Assembly (NCBI GenBank): GCA_028023455.1
Contig: JAQFVV010012404.1
Coordinates: 15,921,000-15,984,999, forward strand
DNA length: 64,000 nucleotides
Source of the DNA: Epiperipatus broadwayi
Lineage: Eukaryota; Onychophora; Udeonychophora; Euonychophora; Peripatidae
Reading direction: 5' to 3'
The first letter of the stretch is position 1. Every line of letters starts with the position of its first letter. The notes below the pieces were generated by a model. That model made no database searches, was not told where the DNA came from, and worked only from the letters and a program-made list of their open reading frames with translations. Below are positions 1 through 13,680 of this stretch, piece by piece. The translations under genes and the position numbers were made by a program.

Positions 1-2025
1 CTTAAATTCCTATCACGGCTTCTCCTTGAACACTTACTGATTTGCAGAAAGAAATGCTACTAACCATAAATCAAAATATACAGAACTCTATTAACTATTT
101 TATTTAGCATTCACAAAACTATATTCAAAAGATAATATTTCATATTCAAGTATTCCTAGCACTATAGAATTTCATCCCTATTACTATTTATCATATACAC
201 TCGGAATATCTCCTTCAACATTGCAAAGAAATTCTAACATCTTAACAAAAATAATTTCTAAACCTTTAAAACCTTCACAATAATATCAAGAAGACTCAAT
301 ATTATATCAACAAATGATTTCACAATAAATACTTTCATTCAAATTCTTTATAAAATATTCAGAGATCAAGCAAGTTGTATCTAAACAGATACAGTTTATA
401 ACATTTTGTAAATAATTGTATGTTATCTAAAAAATTCCAATATATAATATGCATACTTCTTCATTCACATAGTATCTAAATAAATTTAGATATATAACAA
501 TGCTTATTTATACCTTCACAGTATTCCAAAATCAATCAGGTTATCATACATACATAAAATAAGCATACTATTTGGTTTACATAATTTATCACTTTCATAA
601 ATAAATATCCATATAAAATTTCAGTACATATCAATAATAGTTTACCTTAATCCTATTCTTAGGATTAATAATGTAAAGCCATCCTCTAGTTGATGTCTTT
701 TCATTTGAAAATTATGGACTTATTACTATTACAGAAAAAATATTTTTTCTGTCACCTTTTTATTTTATAATACTAAATATTCAAATAAACTTTACATATA
801 TAAATTAAATGATATCTTAAATCTAAAAATAAATAAGTATTAACTTACATAACTATATTTCTTAAATAAAATAATACTACAATATTGAAATCTTGCTTGA
901 AGTTAAACTTAGGAGGGAATATGGTTACCATGACTACTCAGTTCACTAACAGATTTTTTTCTTCTCCTCTGTTCCTCACTGCTCTTAACTTCAATTCAGC
1001 ATAAACTTGAAATATTAAATCCAATAAAATACATTTGAAATTTTGTCAATTTTTGCAGGATAACAGTACTTTTAAAATAAAGTTTATTCTATTTCTCTAA
1101 GATGACACAAATATCATAAAGATTAATAAAAATGAATTATTTAATAAAGTAATTTTTATATTTGAATTTCTCATCTATCCAGCTTTAGCAAAACATTGCA
1201 GAAATCTTTTATTTTAAAATATTCATCAAATTTTTATCTAAACATAGTATAAATAATTTTAACTTTATCAATAAATAGTTTTTTTTTTAAATTATTCTTC
1301 CATGTATATGCATCCAATTAATAACTTGCAAGATTTTCATTATTTTACGCATTTGAAAAATATTCTCTCTTTTGGGTTTAATATGCATTTAAAACAACAT
1401 TTACAATTGACTTCTAATTTATAAAAAATCTTTTACCAGTTCATATGTATTTTATACTAAACTTGCACCGAACTTGAAAATATTCTATAATCATTCACTT
1501 CTCTTTGAAGGTTAGTAGACATATAAAGAAAAACATTTGTAAATAACAGCAGATCAATAAATAGTGATTTCATTTACACAAAGTTGTTAACTTGCATTCA
1601 TCCTTTTTTCTTAAATGGAAGGTAAATTTTAAAACTTTTTAATAACTTTCCATGTGCATAAATGGATATATATATATATCACATAAAAGTCTATGCTCTT
1701 CATTGTTAATTATTAAAGTTAAAAAATATTGTCCTTTCATCACAAACATACAAATATTAAAAATAAATTTCTTATGACTCTTTAATGTGACTCTTCAGTC
1801 TGAACAACACCATCTCCAGTATAATCTGACTATTGGCACATATGTTGGATAACTCATATTGTCTCCACCAATTATCATAGTTCCAGTCTGTTTCATATGT
1901 AGCACTGATAAGGAATATTTTTTGGGTCTCACTCCTTTATAGATAACAAAATAACTTCTTAATTACTATTAATAATTTTAGAATATATGTTTAACACTTT
2001 ACTAACAAAAAAAATATTTAATATA
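1..2025. other. AT-rich 3' flank, no gene seen
   Basis: This stretch is AT-rich with short homopolymers and an (AT)n run near 1,668. I see no coding segment with splice borders and no recognisable element. It lies 3' of the minus-strand peroxidase gene. Confidence 0.5.
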
Positions 2026-2290
2026 GGGTATATGAGCACAGACTTTCAGATGACCCATCACTCTCCACTCTATCTAATAACACTGATACACTCAAGCACA
2101 TATATGCTAAAAAGATAAATAATCACCAATATACGTATTTCATTCTAAACCAGCAATCATCAGTTGGTCCAGATTATCATCTCCCACACATATATACTAT
2201 AAGTGCTCAAATATATATTAAGATAGACAATCTTCATACTTTAATGGACAGGCTCCAATCTACTACACACTCCAACTCTTTTAGAGATAA
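2026..2290 (+). repeat. SINE-like unit, partial copy
   Basis: This is a diverged copy of the repeat unit that fills 60,184-62,225. Shared landmarks are an 'AAAAAGATAAATAATCACCA' block, 'GTTGGTCCAGATTATCATCT', 'ATTAAGATAG' and 'CTTCATACTTTAATGGACAG', in the same order. The unit is in the same orientation as the copy at 60,184. Both ends are ragged and I found no target duplication. Confidence 0.7.
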
Positions 2291-5200
2291 TTACCGATTA
2301 AAAATTAACGAAGTTATTATTACTCAATTACTGTTTTTTCTCTTTTGACACCTTTATTTATAGCTTTAATTAGCCAGAATTGATTAATTCAATCTCTGAC
2401 AAAAAAATTTGCATACAAATTAATTTCTGTCTGAGTATTTTTTTTAATAATTTATTTAATAATTTTTATTAAATAATTTATTTATAACTTTACTTAAATA
2501 TTATGCTTAAATATACTTTTAAATACCAAAACATTTTTTTTATTAACATAAGTTTAAAATATAAAATATTGTTTAAACCATTATAACATTAATTTTGATA
2601 CATTTGTTAAATATAAAATAAATTGTAATACTAAAATTGATGCATGAATTTTAGCAACATAATTTTAATACAATTAATAAATTAACTTTAGTGATAGTGA
2701 ACTAAAATTATTCAATTTATCAAGAATATTTGTGCACACAGATGAACACACATTGCAAACTTATGACATCACTTTAATATTTTAAAATAATTATTTAAAA
2801 TACACTATTAACACTTGCAAAATATTATATTTTATAATTAAAATTATTAGTCTAGCATTAGGTTACCTATCTTTAATAATTACTTATTAATATTATACTA
2901 TAAATATTATAAATTAATTTTATTAATAAGTTTAAATATAGCATTAAAATAATTTAAATGAGCTTTTCAGTCAATTAAACTTTATATTTTAACTTGCTTT
3001 GAATACAAATTAATGTATTATATTTTTTTATAAAACTGACTATACTACATATTTATAATATACTGTGACAAAATAGCAAAATCATTATATAATAAAAATA
3101 GTACAAATATGAATGCTAAAATTATTCAATCCCAAGCAAATGTATTCAAGAAACATCATGACACTGTCATTTTCCAAATGATTGTAGAGATTGCTGCAGC
3201 AACTTACTCAATTTATGTAAATGATATTTTGCTTTAGTAGAGTTTATACTCTGGTGTTATATGTCCTTCTCATGCCATTTCTATACTCCACTCAAAATGC
3301 ATTATCACCCTGATATTTAAAAATTTTAAAGGAACTTTTATACAAATCTAAAAATTTCTTGTATATTTACTTTCCAGGATTACTTATGTTTGAGGTTTAA
3401 ATTAACACCGATATGGAACTCATATGCCAATTTTGCATTTTCAATTTGCTTTTTCCCCACAAGCTTTGATTCAGTCAATATGTACATTTATTGATTGCTC
3501 TTTAATCAGAAATACAAGTAAAAAGCATCAAATTATGCTTGGCTGAATACAAATAAATCAGTGTGAAGCCAGGGGATTAATTTGTCATCCAATTAATATA
3601 CTTTACAACTTGATGCTCTTGCTTCATCCAACTCTGATCATCTGAATTTAGCATCTGTTTCCACACATGTTAGAATAGGTTTAATTGGGAAATTATTATA
3701 GGTATAAGTCTGTGTCTAATATTGTGTATATTATCCATCTATTCCATTCAGTTGACAGAAATGAGGTCCCATGATCTGATAAAATAGTGAATGGTTTGGT
3801 CACAATTGCAACATGCTGAAATTTTAATGTTTTTTATGTACTTAGTATTATTTGAAGTACTGGATACACGGAAAAATTTTGAAAACAAATCATATACTGT
3901 AATAAAATAAATGTAGCAGTGTAAATTTTAATAGCAGGTTTGGTATGCTAACATATGACACAATTATTGAGGGCAGACACAACATTAGCTTACACACATG
4001 GTGAATAAAAATAATTTTATAATTTATTTTATGAGTAACATGGTGTCCATACAAACAGTACATATATTTGTCAAGAAGTTTTACATGCTTATGGGATAAC
4101 TATTTTTTATTCTTCCCTTCTATTCATATCTTTTACTTTATATTGTTTTAGATTAAACATTACATTGGCTTTCACATTTTGAAGGTCAATTTTATCCTCT
4201 AAATATTGAATCAGTTAATTTAATTTTGGCAAATACTTTGTTTTCGTTTGCTGATTCATCAATGGTCAGTCTCAAGGTCACTATATATATATTGTGGCCT
4301 GACTATAGGTGGTACGACCCTAAGCAGAGTTGCCAAGTCCCTACATTAGGCCCTACTTGGACTCTGGCTAGGTACTATTAACAGACTGACTATTTCCCAA
4401 CCATTTCTTTAACTATAACAATTGAATTTAGATAAGGTTAATATTCATCCCAAGTTACTTTTACATGATTGAACATTTCTAAGATAAGACATATTTTAAA
4501 TATAATTAATGTGAGACTCATTTACCTATAAACAGATCACATCCCCTTAACATTAAACAAATACAAAATATTTGTCCAATGGCATGAGAATACCCAGATA
4601 CTCCTCCTTATTAAGTATCTACATACTCTCATGGCTAACAATAATATCCAATATATTATATTATATTTATAACTATTAAGTTTTAATTCAATCACTCATT
4701 AAATTAATCTGTTAGATAATTACAGATAAACTTTGATTCATATTATTTTTAATAATTAAGATTGGCAATAATCACAAGAATAACTTTATAATAAGGAGAT
4801 CTCAGGATAATCATTGATTTATTAATTCTTCATACTACCTATGGAATATCAAGAGGGATTTTACAGATTTCCATGGATAGTGCACAAATTAAGAAAGGCT
4901 TATAGTTTAAATCTATAATCAAGATTTATATTTATGTTCTTTAATACTTATTATTAAAATAACATTATTAACTAAACTGTAATTAACACTAATACTTTCA
5001 CTAATAACTAATATATCATTTAATTTCATATTAATAAATACACTTTAATAATTGGCAATGTCATCAATGACCTATGGGATCAAGGCAGCATGTAACAAGT
5101 AAAAAATCTTTATTAAGAGATTTATGCTTATTAAACTGTTAGATTTTCTCTAAACTGAATTGACTTTTCATTTTAATTTCGACTGTACATTTTGAGTTGT

Positions 5201-8100
5201 GTGATGTGGTGAAAATGAGCCCAGAAAAGAAATTCAACAATTAGAATTTGATAAAGCTTTCAAAACAATAATTTTAATAATATTCATTACAAATGATTAC
5301 AATAAACATTACCATTAACATCGAATTTAAAATAACTTATAACAAAATGATATACACATATATTATAATAACAATAACAATAGAAAATTAATCTTCGGAG
5401 TATTATAATTAAACAAAACTAACAATCTTCCATTGTATGTTAAGATATTTACCCCTATGTATGTGCATACATATTACACATCCAGTTTATTAAACAATCA
5501 TTCTCTTGTTTTTTTTTTCAATTCATGGTCTGTTATTTCAACCTCTAAAATAATAATAGTACTAAGATTATATATCTTTGGTGAATAAGTAATAATACAA
5601 AAACAATGGAGAAATGGTTGTTATAATTCTGGAGTTTGATAAGCAAAACAGAATTATTACTTTTATATTACACATAAAAAAATATCATCGTTTTTCTGTT
5701 TATCCATTCGCACATGTAAACACACCCTGACCTCTGGATTGCATATATATCTTGTTAAATACCTTATTATCCCTTTCATACTGGGTTATTGAGCATATGT
5801 GTTTATTTAAATGATTAATAATCTTTAATCTCAACCTAATTATTAAATAACTATTAATATAACACTTGAATTAATTCCTTATTAAATGATTTAGTCCCCC
5901 CCCCCTATTGTACTAACAACTCATAGATTAAAATGTATAAATACCAACATTAGGAACAAGTTCTCTTTTAAATTCTCAGCTAAAAGTATAATAACAACTT
6001 TAAATTTCTTAGCGTTCTGGGTTGTTTCACATTGCATAAACTTATTATAACTTTTATTTTCTCCTTCTTTCTCTGAAGATTCTGCTTATCCTAAGATTCG
6101 CGAGGTATTTGGGTTATTGCAATAATAATCCTTCCTTTTGTTCTTTGTTTAGTAATACAAAAAAAAATATTTACGACTTGCCTTATTTATTCTATATGAC
6201 ATATATTTCCATATACATTATAAAGCACACTTATGATTTTAATCAAAATATATGTGTCATGCAACATTTTCAATTAAAACTTTATAAAAACTGACATTCC
6301 TGCCAATATGGCTCAGAGTAAATACTTCTCCTATCCCTTATTGTCATTAGGATTTTATGTGTAGCCGGAATGATAATGAACACTTTTCATCTGTTACTAA
6401 TTTTGTTCTATTGAATCTTAAATATATATACTTAACTGTTTCCAAGAGATTTACTATTCTTTTATTTATCCTTACTGGATATTGACGGTGTTTATTTATT
6501 TCCTTTTGTTTATTACTGCAATTAATTTTCCCCACAGCACAATTATTGTTCCCTTTCAGTGAGTATATTTGTTGATTATTCATCTCCGATTATTTCCTCA
6601 ATATATATTAATTTTCAAGAGATTATTGGGAATTATCAACCATTGATTTGCCCAGTAGAAAATGATTTAATTTATTCCATTAGTTTAAACATAAAGCTTA
6701 TAATTATCCAATATATCAATGTAGAGTTATAATTCATTACTTTTTTTGCTTGCAAATAATAAGATTTTAGGAATTTTTAATCCAACTTTTCAAAAATATA
6801 TCACAAGAAAAGAAAAAGCCTAGTTACTTATTTTATAATCAAGGAGAAATCTTTTTTTTCTTTCTTGGGTTTTATAGTAAAAGATTGTTTGACCCTTTTC
6901 AATTGGTTGATATTTCCCACCTTTTTCTGTTTATAACAACATAGATTTAACTTGCAAGTTTTTGGTTTATTATTTTAAAATGACAGTTTTGATATATATA
7001 TTTTTTAAATATTGAAATAATATTTTTTTAGAAATTAAATGAAGATGCAAATTACTGTTTTAATTTTAGATCAGTATTTTGTAAAATTGATAAATATTTA
7101 TTTACTTTTAAGTGTAACAAGATTTGAATATAAATAATTTCTGTTTTTAAAATCAACTGCACATAAACAACAATTATTGGTCTCTATAACACATTATGTT
7201 TACAAAATTACAATTTAAACTTCACTGGTTTTAAATACTAAATAATATATTAATTGTCCATCCATCTGCATATATACAACTCTATAGGTTATTATTTATG
7301 TGTATCTTGAGTTAAGCTCATTTATAAATTTCTATTAGCTAAACCTGAGTTCAAACCCTATGATCTAATATGTCATTATTGTCTTCTTTTAATAAGTAAA
7401 TATTATTGGATTTGTAAAATTTAAAATTATACACCAAAATTTTATTTTAGAATAGACTGGGCTAATAAAAAGTGCACAACATATATTGTAACAGAATTAC
7501 CTTTTCGACCATTTGTAAACATTTTAAGTTACACTTTTACGATCGAGACGACTGTCATGTCAAGCAAAGAAGCAAATATAGACTCATTAATTAAGTCTAT
7601 ATTCCTGATTGAATACTGAGATTACCAATGGAATTTTTCAGTATTATCTTTCCCGATCAGAATGCTTCTTCGACTGCTGGATATTCATTCATAAGAATGA
7701 TTTATTTAAAATAATCCAGCGCTTGAAATATTTATAATTTTTTTGCGAGATTTAATATTACTGTACTATATCGACATGTGTACTTTTACTAGAATAAATG
7801 TCTAATTAGTATTTTATAAACCCTACGGGTATATCATTATAATTAGTATGGTGAAGAAGGAAAGACGAGATGTAAAGAGCTATACATAAATAAATATTGA
7901 TTATTTAATACATTTATAAACATTAACATATAATACTTCAACATAAAATAAGCAATCTTAAAATAACACAAGTTATATTTAATTTAATTAACCCTACACC
8001 TAAAATAATAATTCTTTAATACTTAACATTTATCTGTAGATATTTTATAGTTCATAGTCTTTTCTTACGTATTCTTTGGTACAGAAAACTACTAATTATT
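2291..8100. other. AT-rich flank, no gene seen
   Basis: No exon or known element was recognised. One possible small palindromic element is bounded by the 8-bp inverted repeat GTCAGTCT/AGACTGAC (4,265-4,272 and 4,383-4,390), around a richer-GC core; this could be chance. A C-run sits near 5,896. Short open frames such as 6,109-6,294 look random. Confidence 0.45.
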
Positions 8101-8530
8101 TTCATTCAGATTCACATTTTGCAATTGCATTTTTTAATTAATGTTGCCATTTACGAAAGTCTGTACACACGTGTTATATTAAAGTTACTTTACCTAGGTT
8201 TTCTGGACGTTGATGAGGGAATTATTATCCATCCTGTGGATTACCCCACTTCTTTTGTAGAGATGGAATTCTTGAGATCCGGCTGGATTCTTTCTTGCAG
8301 CTTATTTAAGTCGTATTCTTGCAGCTTCATGACAGGGAAGGTGAACCATCAGGCAGGTGCTATCTCTACTATTACTGAATGGGGAAGATGACTTTACACC
8401 CAAGGCAAGCATGGATTAACTGGTGTCCCTTTGTGGCCCCCTAGCCCTGCATTCTCGGTGTTTCAACTTCTTGGTACATTTTTGTTCACAGCTCTCAAAC
8501 TCTGTCTGTCAGCTCAGCAGACTCCAGATC
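8101..8530. other. Richer-GC segment of unknown origin
   Basis: This stretch has much higher G+C than its surroundings and more balanced composition. Both strands carry short open frames: 90 codons on plus (8,119-8,391) and about 29 codons on minus starting MKLQEYDLNKLQERIQPD near 8,330. Neither resembles a family I recognise. It may be a fragment of an unidentified repeat or an exon of another gene. Confidence 0.35.
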
Positions 8531-10020
8531 AACTAAAACATGGCTACTTCTTTTACAATTTTCTTACTTAATTGTCCCACAATCCTTTACTTATTTTCTT
8601 GATTGTTTTTGGAATGTCATTAATTACATTACACACATTTATTTTACTTTCATTAAATACATAAAATTTTCTCCTTGTTTTTTATCCATTTATTTTTATT
8701 TTATTTTATTTACTTCTATTTCTTTTTAATAAAGTAATTTTCTTATTTATACACTCTTTATTTTACATACCTATACATATATATTCCATGCATTCACATG
8801 TGTATTTTGAAGAGATGATCTTTATCTTTTTTTTATTTTATAAATCTATTTATTTTTACTTATAATTGCAACAGCAAATTTATGATTGCTAATTCTACAA
8901 TCATTAACCCTTTTTATTTATTTTTCCCTTTAAGATTTAATCAGCAACTTCGATGATCTTATTTTACTATTCCTTAAGCTTTACTAATTTTAAATTCTAA
9001 AAAAGTTAACATTGGAAGGTGGAAGATAAGGATCTTGGTTGCTTACCTTCATTCACTTTCTTTAATTACCATAATTGATTTTTTTAATTACTTGCATTCC
9101 TCAGCTACCATTTTGATTTTTTAATTAAAACTTAACTTAAAATAAATTTATTTTATTTTCCTGACTTTATTATCCAATTTCTATTACTTAGTTTACATAA
9201 AACTCACATTTAATATTATACTATGTATTAAATGTACACATGTGGGATCACAGTATGTGTGATCATCACAATATATATATATATATATCCTCTGCATGTG
9301 TTGCTTAATTGGATTGTGCTAAGGATATCTACAACTACATTCTTGAACTCTAAAAATATTTTAGAATATAACTTAATTTCTAAAGAAATTAACTCATCAC
9401 ATGATCACTATTTTTATTATTATTATTATTATTAAATGCTTTTATTGATTTTGGAAAATCTGTTTGTTAACTTATGATCTTTTTAAACTTAAAATGAAAT
9501 TTTAAAATTGACATTTAATATATTTAAATTCAGTACAATTGCTTGAAAATTGATTTTTAACTAAGTTACACCACCCTAATCCATTTGAAACACATCTTTT
9601 TAGTATATCAACTAGTTTAATGGATATGGAACAGAGAGTGGGGAAAACAAAAAATATTCAATAACTTCACTTATAGCTGTTAACAATTATTCTTAAAACT
9701 TTTATTTGTTTTAAATAATGATCACCAGAAGGCATTAATTTTTTTTCTTTTTAATACAATTTTAATTTACTGACAGAAAGAAATATGTGTACAACAAATA
9801 TACATGCAGTATTCCATTTGGTAATTTGTTTTAATTTAACTACTTGATTAAACCTCAAATTAAAATTTTAAATAAACATTATATATTTAATAAAAACATA
9901 ATTTATAAGTGCAGTTTTCATTAGTAAGCAACTGGACCTGCAGTTGAAAAAATGTTAGAGTAATTACTTTAAAAAATAAAAGCAGTGGACCATTAAAATT
10001 GCATACATTTTAAAGTCAAA

Positions 10021-10360
10021 TTTTTTGAAACATAGTAGTAAAAATAAATGAAACAAAAATTTTCACTTTACAAAGGCAAAATGGCAGTTGCAAAAGTCAG
10101 TAAGTAAATAAACATCATTTAAAATAGGCTTTTTGCAAACTTTTGAATAAAGAAAAATTCTAAAATGCTGTCTTCTTAAACATACAAAATCTTATAAATA
10201 ATTTGGAATGCGTGCAAATCCTCTCCACATTCTCTAACATTTTCAGATGATTTTTTGGAACTTCTGAATGAAAACAAATGAATAAAAACTTTCACTTTAC
10301 AGAAGTAAAATGTTTGGAATGATCAGTAAATAATAAATAACTCATTTAAATTGAAAAAAA
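10021..10360. repeat. Imperfect tandem repeat, ~230-bp period
   Basis: A block with 'TTTTTTGAAAC', 'AAATGAAACAAAAATTTTCA', 'CTTTACAAAGGCAAAATG', 'CAGTAAGTAAATAAAC' and 'CATTTAAA' at 10,021 recurs in the same order from about 10,251 with substitutions. Only two copies are visible and the second is partial. The origin is unknown. Confidence 0.5.
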
Positions 10361-12116
10361 TATTTGATTATAAAGGATTAACATATATACTATAAATAAT
10401 GCATTTATATAAATAGTTACTTGCAGCAGCTACAATATCAAATAAGAAATAAACTTAAAAATGCAGGAATAATTTACAGATGTGAGACATTCTATATCAC
10501 AATTTTTCTTCTACTTTGACATATCTAAATAAATTCAGTACAATGCAAAAGAAAAATATCACACAAAATATGATTAATAAAAATTATTAATATACTTTCA
10601 TGAAGTGATTTGTGTCAAAGATGAGAGGGCAGCACATTTGACAGTTCAAAAAAACTAGTAATTTGCTATATATATATATACTGAATAATGATAAAGATCT
10701 AAGGATTGTGGTATGGGTTAACTGATGAGTATTGTGCTGGCATAAAATGTCCATCTTGGGTGGGAGAGGAAAATTGAGTAGTTGCAACAATTTTTGCATA
10801 TTGTATATTGATCTGTCTGAATAATATTTACAATTAGTTTTTTTCTCCACATATTTTACGAAAGTGTAATTCATGCTTTGAGTTGTAAGGCAATAATCAT
10901 AAACTTATTTTTATTATTATTATTGTTAGTTGCTTGAGAGATTAAATAGTATTTAAACACCAAAGTGATATTTTGAACAGAAATTCCATTCAGTTGACTA
11001 AATTGTTTTTCTTCTTTTCTTAGATGGAATCAATTGAGGAATCCCTTTAACTACTGAGCACATTATTTTCATTGCTGAAAAATAGTCTTAACTTCTTACT
11101 GAAAAAACTACTTTGTTTTTTTATTTTACTTTACAAAATTTCAGACTTATATAATTAATGGGTTCTGTAATATTTTGAATAACAGGAGTTTTGTTAAGTT
11201 ATGTTAGTTAAAGTGTTTGTACAAATCATATATTATTTGAAACATCATATTTCTACTAATTAAACTTGAAATAATAAGAGTTTTGTGATTAACAATTTAG
11301 TTAACTGGGTAATGAATAAAAAAGTATTTTGTTTTTGCCTTTTTTACATAAGTTAAATTATTCAATTTTAAAAAATATATAAGACAGAGATATTTTAAAT
11401 ACTTTGTCTAGCTAAGCATTTATCACAAAGCTTGTTGAGGAATTTGCAATTCTCATTGTTTTATAATTTACAAGCTTAAGAGATTAGGGTCATGTGATCT
11501 ACGACTCTTATTTTGACTAAAAAAATTATTGATTTGAATTATTCCAAAATCAGATAATGTATTAAAAATATAATTTTTAAATATATTTATCTAAGTTTCA
11601 TAATTTAATACAACTTTATCATCGAGATTCCATCAACCATACATTGGCTCAAGCATTAGCATCAAGCATAAGACCCTGTCTGATATGCAATGGTATCCAT
11701 GGCTAAATTTTAAGGTTAAAAATAGTTTGAGTATATGATGTGGCTGAATATTTTATGTGATACTTGATAAATATTAATTGCACTATTTTTCATAAAATTT
11801 CTTATAAAGATTGGAGATGCAGCATTTATACAGTGTTTATGGACAAATCATTTTAGCCACTCGACCATATAGTTTACCTATTCTGGAAAATGTTTGCAAT
11901 TTGTTTTTATTTCTTAGATGTGACTTGAAGTTAATTACTTTTAGTAATAATAGAAATCGAAATATTTTTAAAACTATTTAAATTTATTTTTTTATAGTAG
12001 ATTTTGTTACGAAAAAATATGAAATTATGTTGACTTTATTGTAATAAATAAATATGTTATTAATGTTATAGCTACACAAATTTTAAAAACATAAACTTTA
12101 AATTAAATATTTTAAC

Positions 12117-12122
12117 TTTATT
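12117..12122 (-). promoter_or_regulatory. Possible polyadenylation signal (AATAAA)
   Basis: The minus strand reads AATAAA about 200 bp after the stop codon of the peroxidase gene. In DNA this AT-rich the hexamer is expected by chance, and others occur further on (for example near 12,033). It is a plausible but unproven end of the 3' UTR. Confidence 0.2.
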
Positions 12123-12318
12123 TTCAAATAAATAAATCCATTTGAAATATTAAGAAATAAATATTTACAATTACCCAAAGTAAATCAATAATTTACTGTA
12201 CAATTCTTTAATATGTAACTAAAATCTAACTTCTATTAAATATTTGCATTAAAACTAGCATCCATAAATGCAACCAAATCAGTTTAGTTGGTAACATAAT
12301 CAAATGTTAATACAATTA

Positions 12319-12456
12319 TTAATAGTCTGATTTTGGCATTTTGTACAAGGTGGCAGCACATTGAACTTTGCAGACATTATCTTCTAAAATAGCTTCTTTG
12401 GAATACTTCTTCATTAAATTTGGACAGTCATTTACTCTCAAAGATTGGCAATAGAG
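12319..12456 (-). CDS. Haem peroxidase gene, last coding exon (Cys-rich tail and stop)
   Basis: This exon encodes the C-terminal 45 residues and the TAA stop of the peroxidase gene. The minus strand has a pyrimidine-rich acceptor ending ...TTTGCTTTAG, then an open phase-0 reading that begins LYCQSLRVNDCPNLMKKYS and ends KMPKSDY. It joins in phase 0 to the exon at 25,384-25,472, so CxC-containing sequence leads directly into YCQSL. Four cysteines (C3, C11, C29, C33 of the exon) suggest a disulfide-bonded extracellular segment. With the previous exon it looks loosely like a von Willebrand C-type module, but I cannot assign a named domain. Being the last exon is inferred from the stop and the loss of coding sequence after it. 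Confidence 0.82.
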   Translation of the reverse strand, partial: LYCQSLRVNDCPNLMKKYSKEAILEDNVCKVQCAATLYKMPKSDY

Positions 12457-13062
12457 CTAAAGCAAACAAACAAAAATATAAAAAAAGATATTTTTTTAAT
12501 ATATACTATATAACAAAAAGTATAGTATATATTATCAACAGAGGAATTAATCTGAATTTTTATTGAAATAAACTAATGCATTTTTTTAAACATTAAAAAA
12601 AAACGAGCTCGAAGTAATTTAAATCTGACTTTATATATATATGTAACTTGTCATATTTACTTTAAGCTTCGTTTTCTATTGTTTTTTAATGGGTGGGGAG
12701 AGATGTAAAATTATTATTGATTTTTATGTCAGTTTAATTTAAAATTTTTGAAAATAATTGCTTTTTTTTTTTCAAAAATATATAGAGAAGGACTAATTTA
12801 TTTTTGAAACAAGTTTTCAACTTAAAGAATTTTCAAAAAACACTATTGCAAATCTTTCTAAAGCTTTTATTTTTAGTAGATTTAAATTGTTTTTTGTTTT
12901 TTTTTCCAATGAAAAAAATATGCTTCTTTAATTACTGTTATATGAAAATCATAGTATAAAAACTGTTAAAAATTAATTTTTACTTTTGATTTATAGAATA
13001 AAAAAATTCGTAATAAAAATATTACATGTTTACTGTTCATATATATATATCCTGAATATTCC
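12457..13062. other. Start of the last intron (minus-strand gene), no gene seen
   Basis: The intron runs from 25,383 down to 12,457. This part is AT-rich with several T and A runs and holds no recognisable element. Confidence 0.5.
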
Positions 13063-13680
13063 TCTGATCCAAGACAATTTTGTAAGCCAGATTTCTAAAG
13101 AATCACTTTTAAATTTGTGATATCAATGTCAGTCTATTTTATCATATAAAAGATGATCTTTTACCTGATCTTCGGTCTGTTATATAGTAATAAATCATGC
13201 ATTGATATTTTGACAAGAGTGAAACTTTATATTGGCAATGATTTTTATTTTTACATTAATCAAGCCAGCTTATTATTTCAAATATTAATTTTCATGAAAT
13301 ACTAATTATTTTAAATATATAATATTACAGCTTATGAAATATGTAATGCTAAGAATATAAACCTATTTCATGAAGCAGACAAATCTAAGTACATTACCAA
13401 GACAATTTTACAAGCCACATTCCTATAGAATCATTTAAAAATAAATTTGTAAATAAAGCCCACTTTTTGTTATGTCAATCTATTTTATCAGGCAAAAGAT
13501 GATCTTTTACATGGACTTTGCTTTGGTATATAGTAATAAATCAAGCTCTGATATTTTGAAAAAAGCTTCTGTGACAATTTTTGTTTTTACATTAAAACAA
13601 CTTACCATTTGAAATGTTAATTTAGATAAAATACTGTTTATTTTAATAAAATAGAATTCATATAACATTACAATACTAGC
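13063..13680. repeat. Two tandem ~330-bp repeats beside PLE1
   Basis: The block starting CCAAGACAATTTTGTAAGCC at 13,063 recurs from about 13,395 (CCAAGACAATTTTACAAGCC). The order of landmarks is the same in both: GTCAGTCTATTTTATCA, AAAAGATGATCTTTTAC, TATATAGTAATAAATCA, then TGATATTTTGA. Identity is roughly 70-80% by eye. The second copy runs into the left arm of PLE1, so the repeats may be part of an extended terminal region. A related short block (ATGCTAAGAATATAA) recurs near 16,815 on the other side. Confidence 0.65.

Larger units (their letters stand above)
8531..12318. other. AT-rich 3' flank of the peroxidase gene
   Basis: No further exon was recognised. Simple repeats include (AT)n near 9,270-9,290 and (TTA)n near 9,413-9,434. 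The weak 230-bp tandem repeat at 10,021-10,360 is listed separately. The segment next to 12,318 would hold the 3' UTR of the minus-strand gene. Confidence 0.45.

Noticed and set aside
897-994. MITE bounded by TTGAAGTTAA/TTAACTTCAA
   Set aside because: A 10-bp inverted repeat in AT-rich DNA is expected by chance and no second copy was seen.
8119-8391. 90-codon plus-strand frame as a gene
   Set aside because: No recognisable family, no splice or start context, and an equally good short frame exists on the other strand. Kept only as an unexplained segment.
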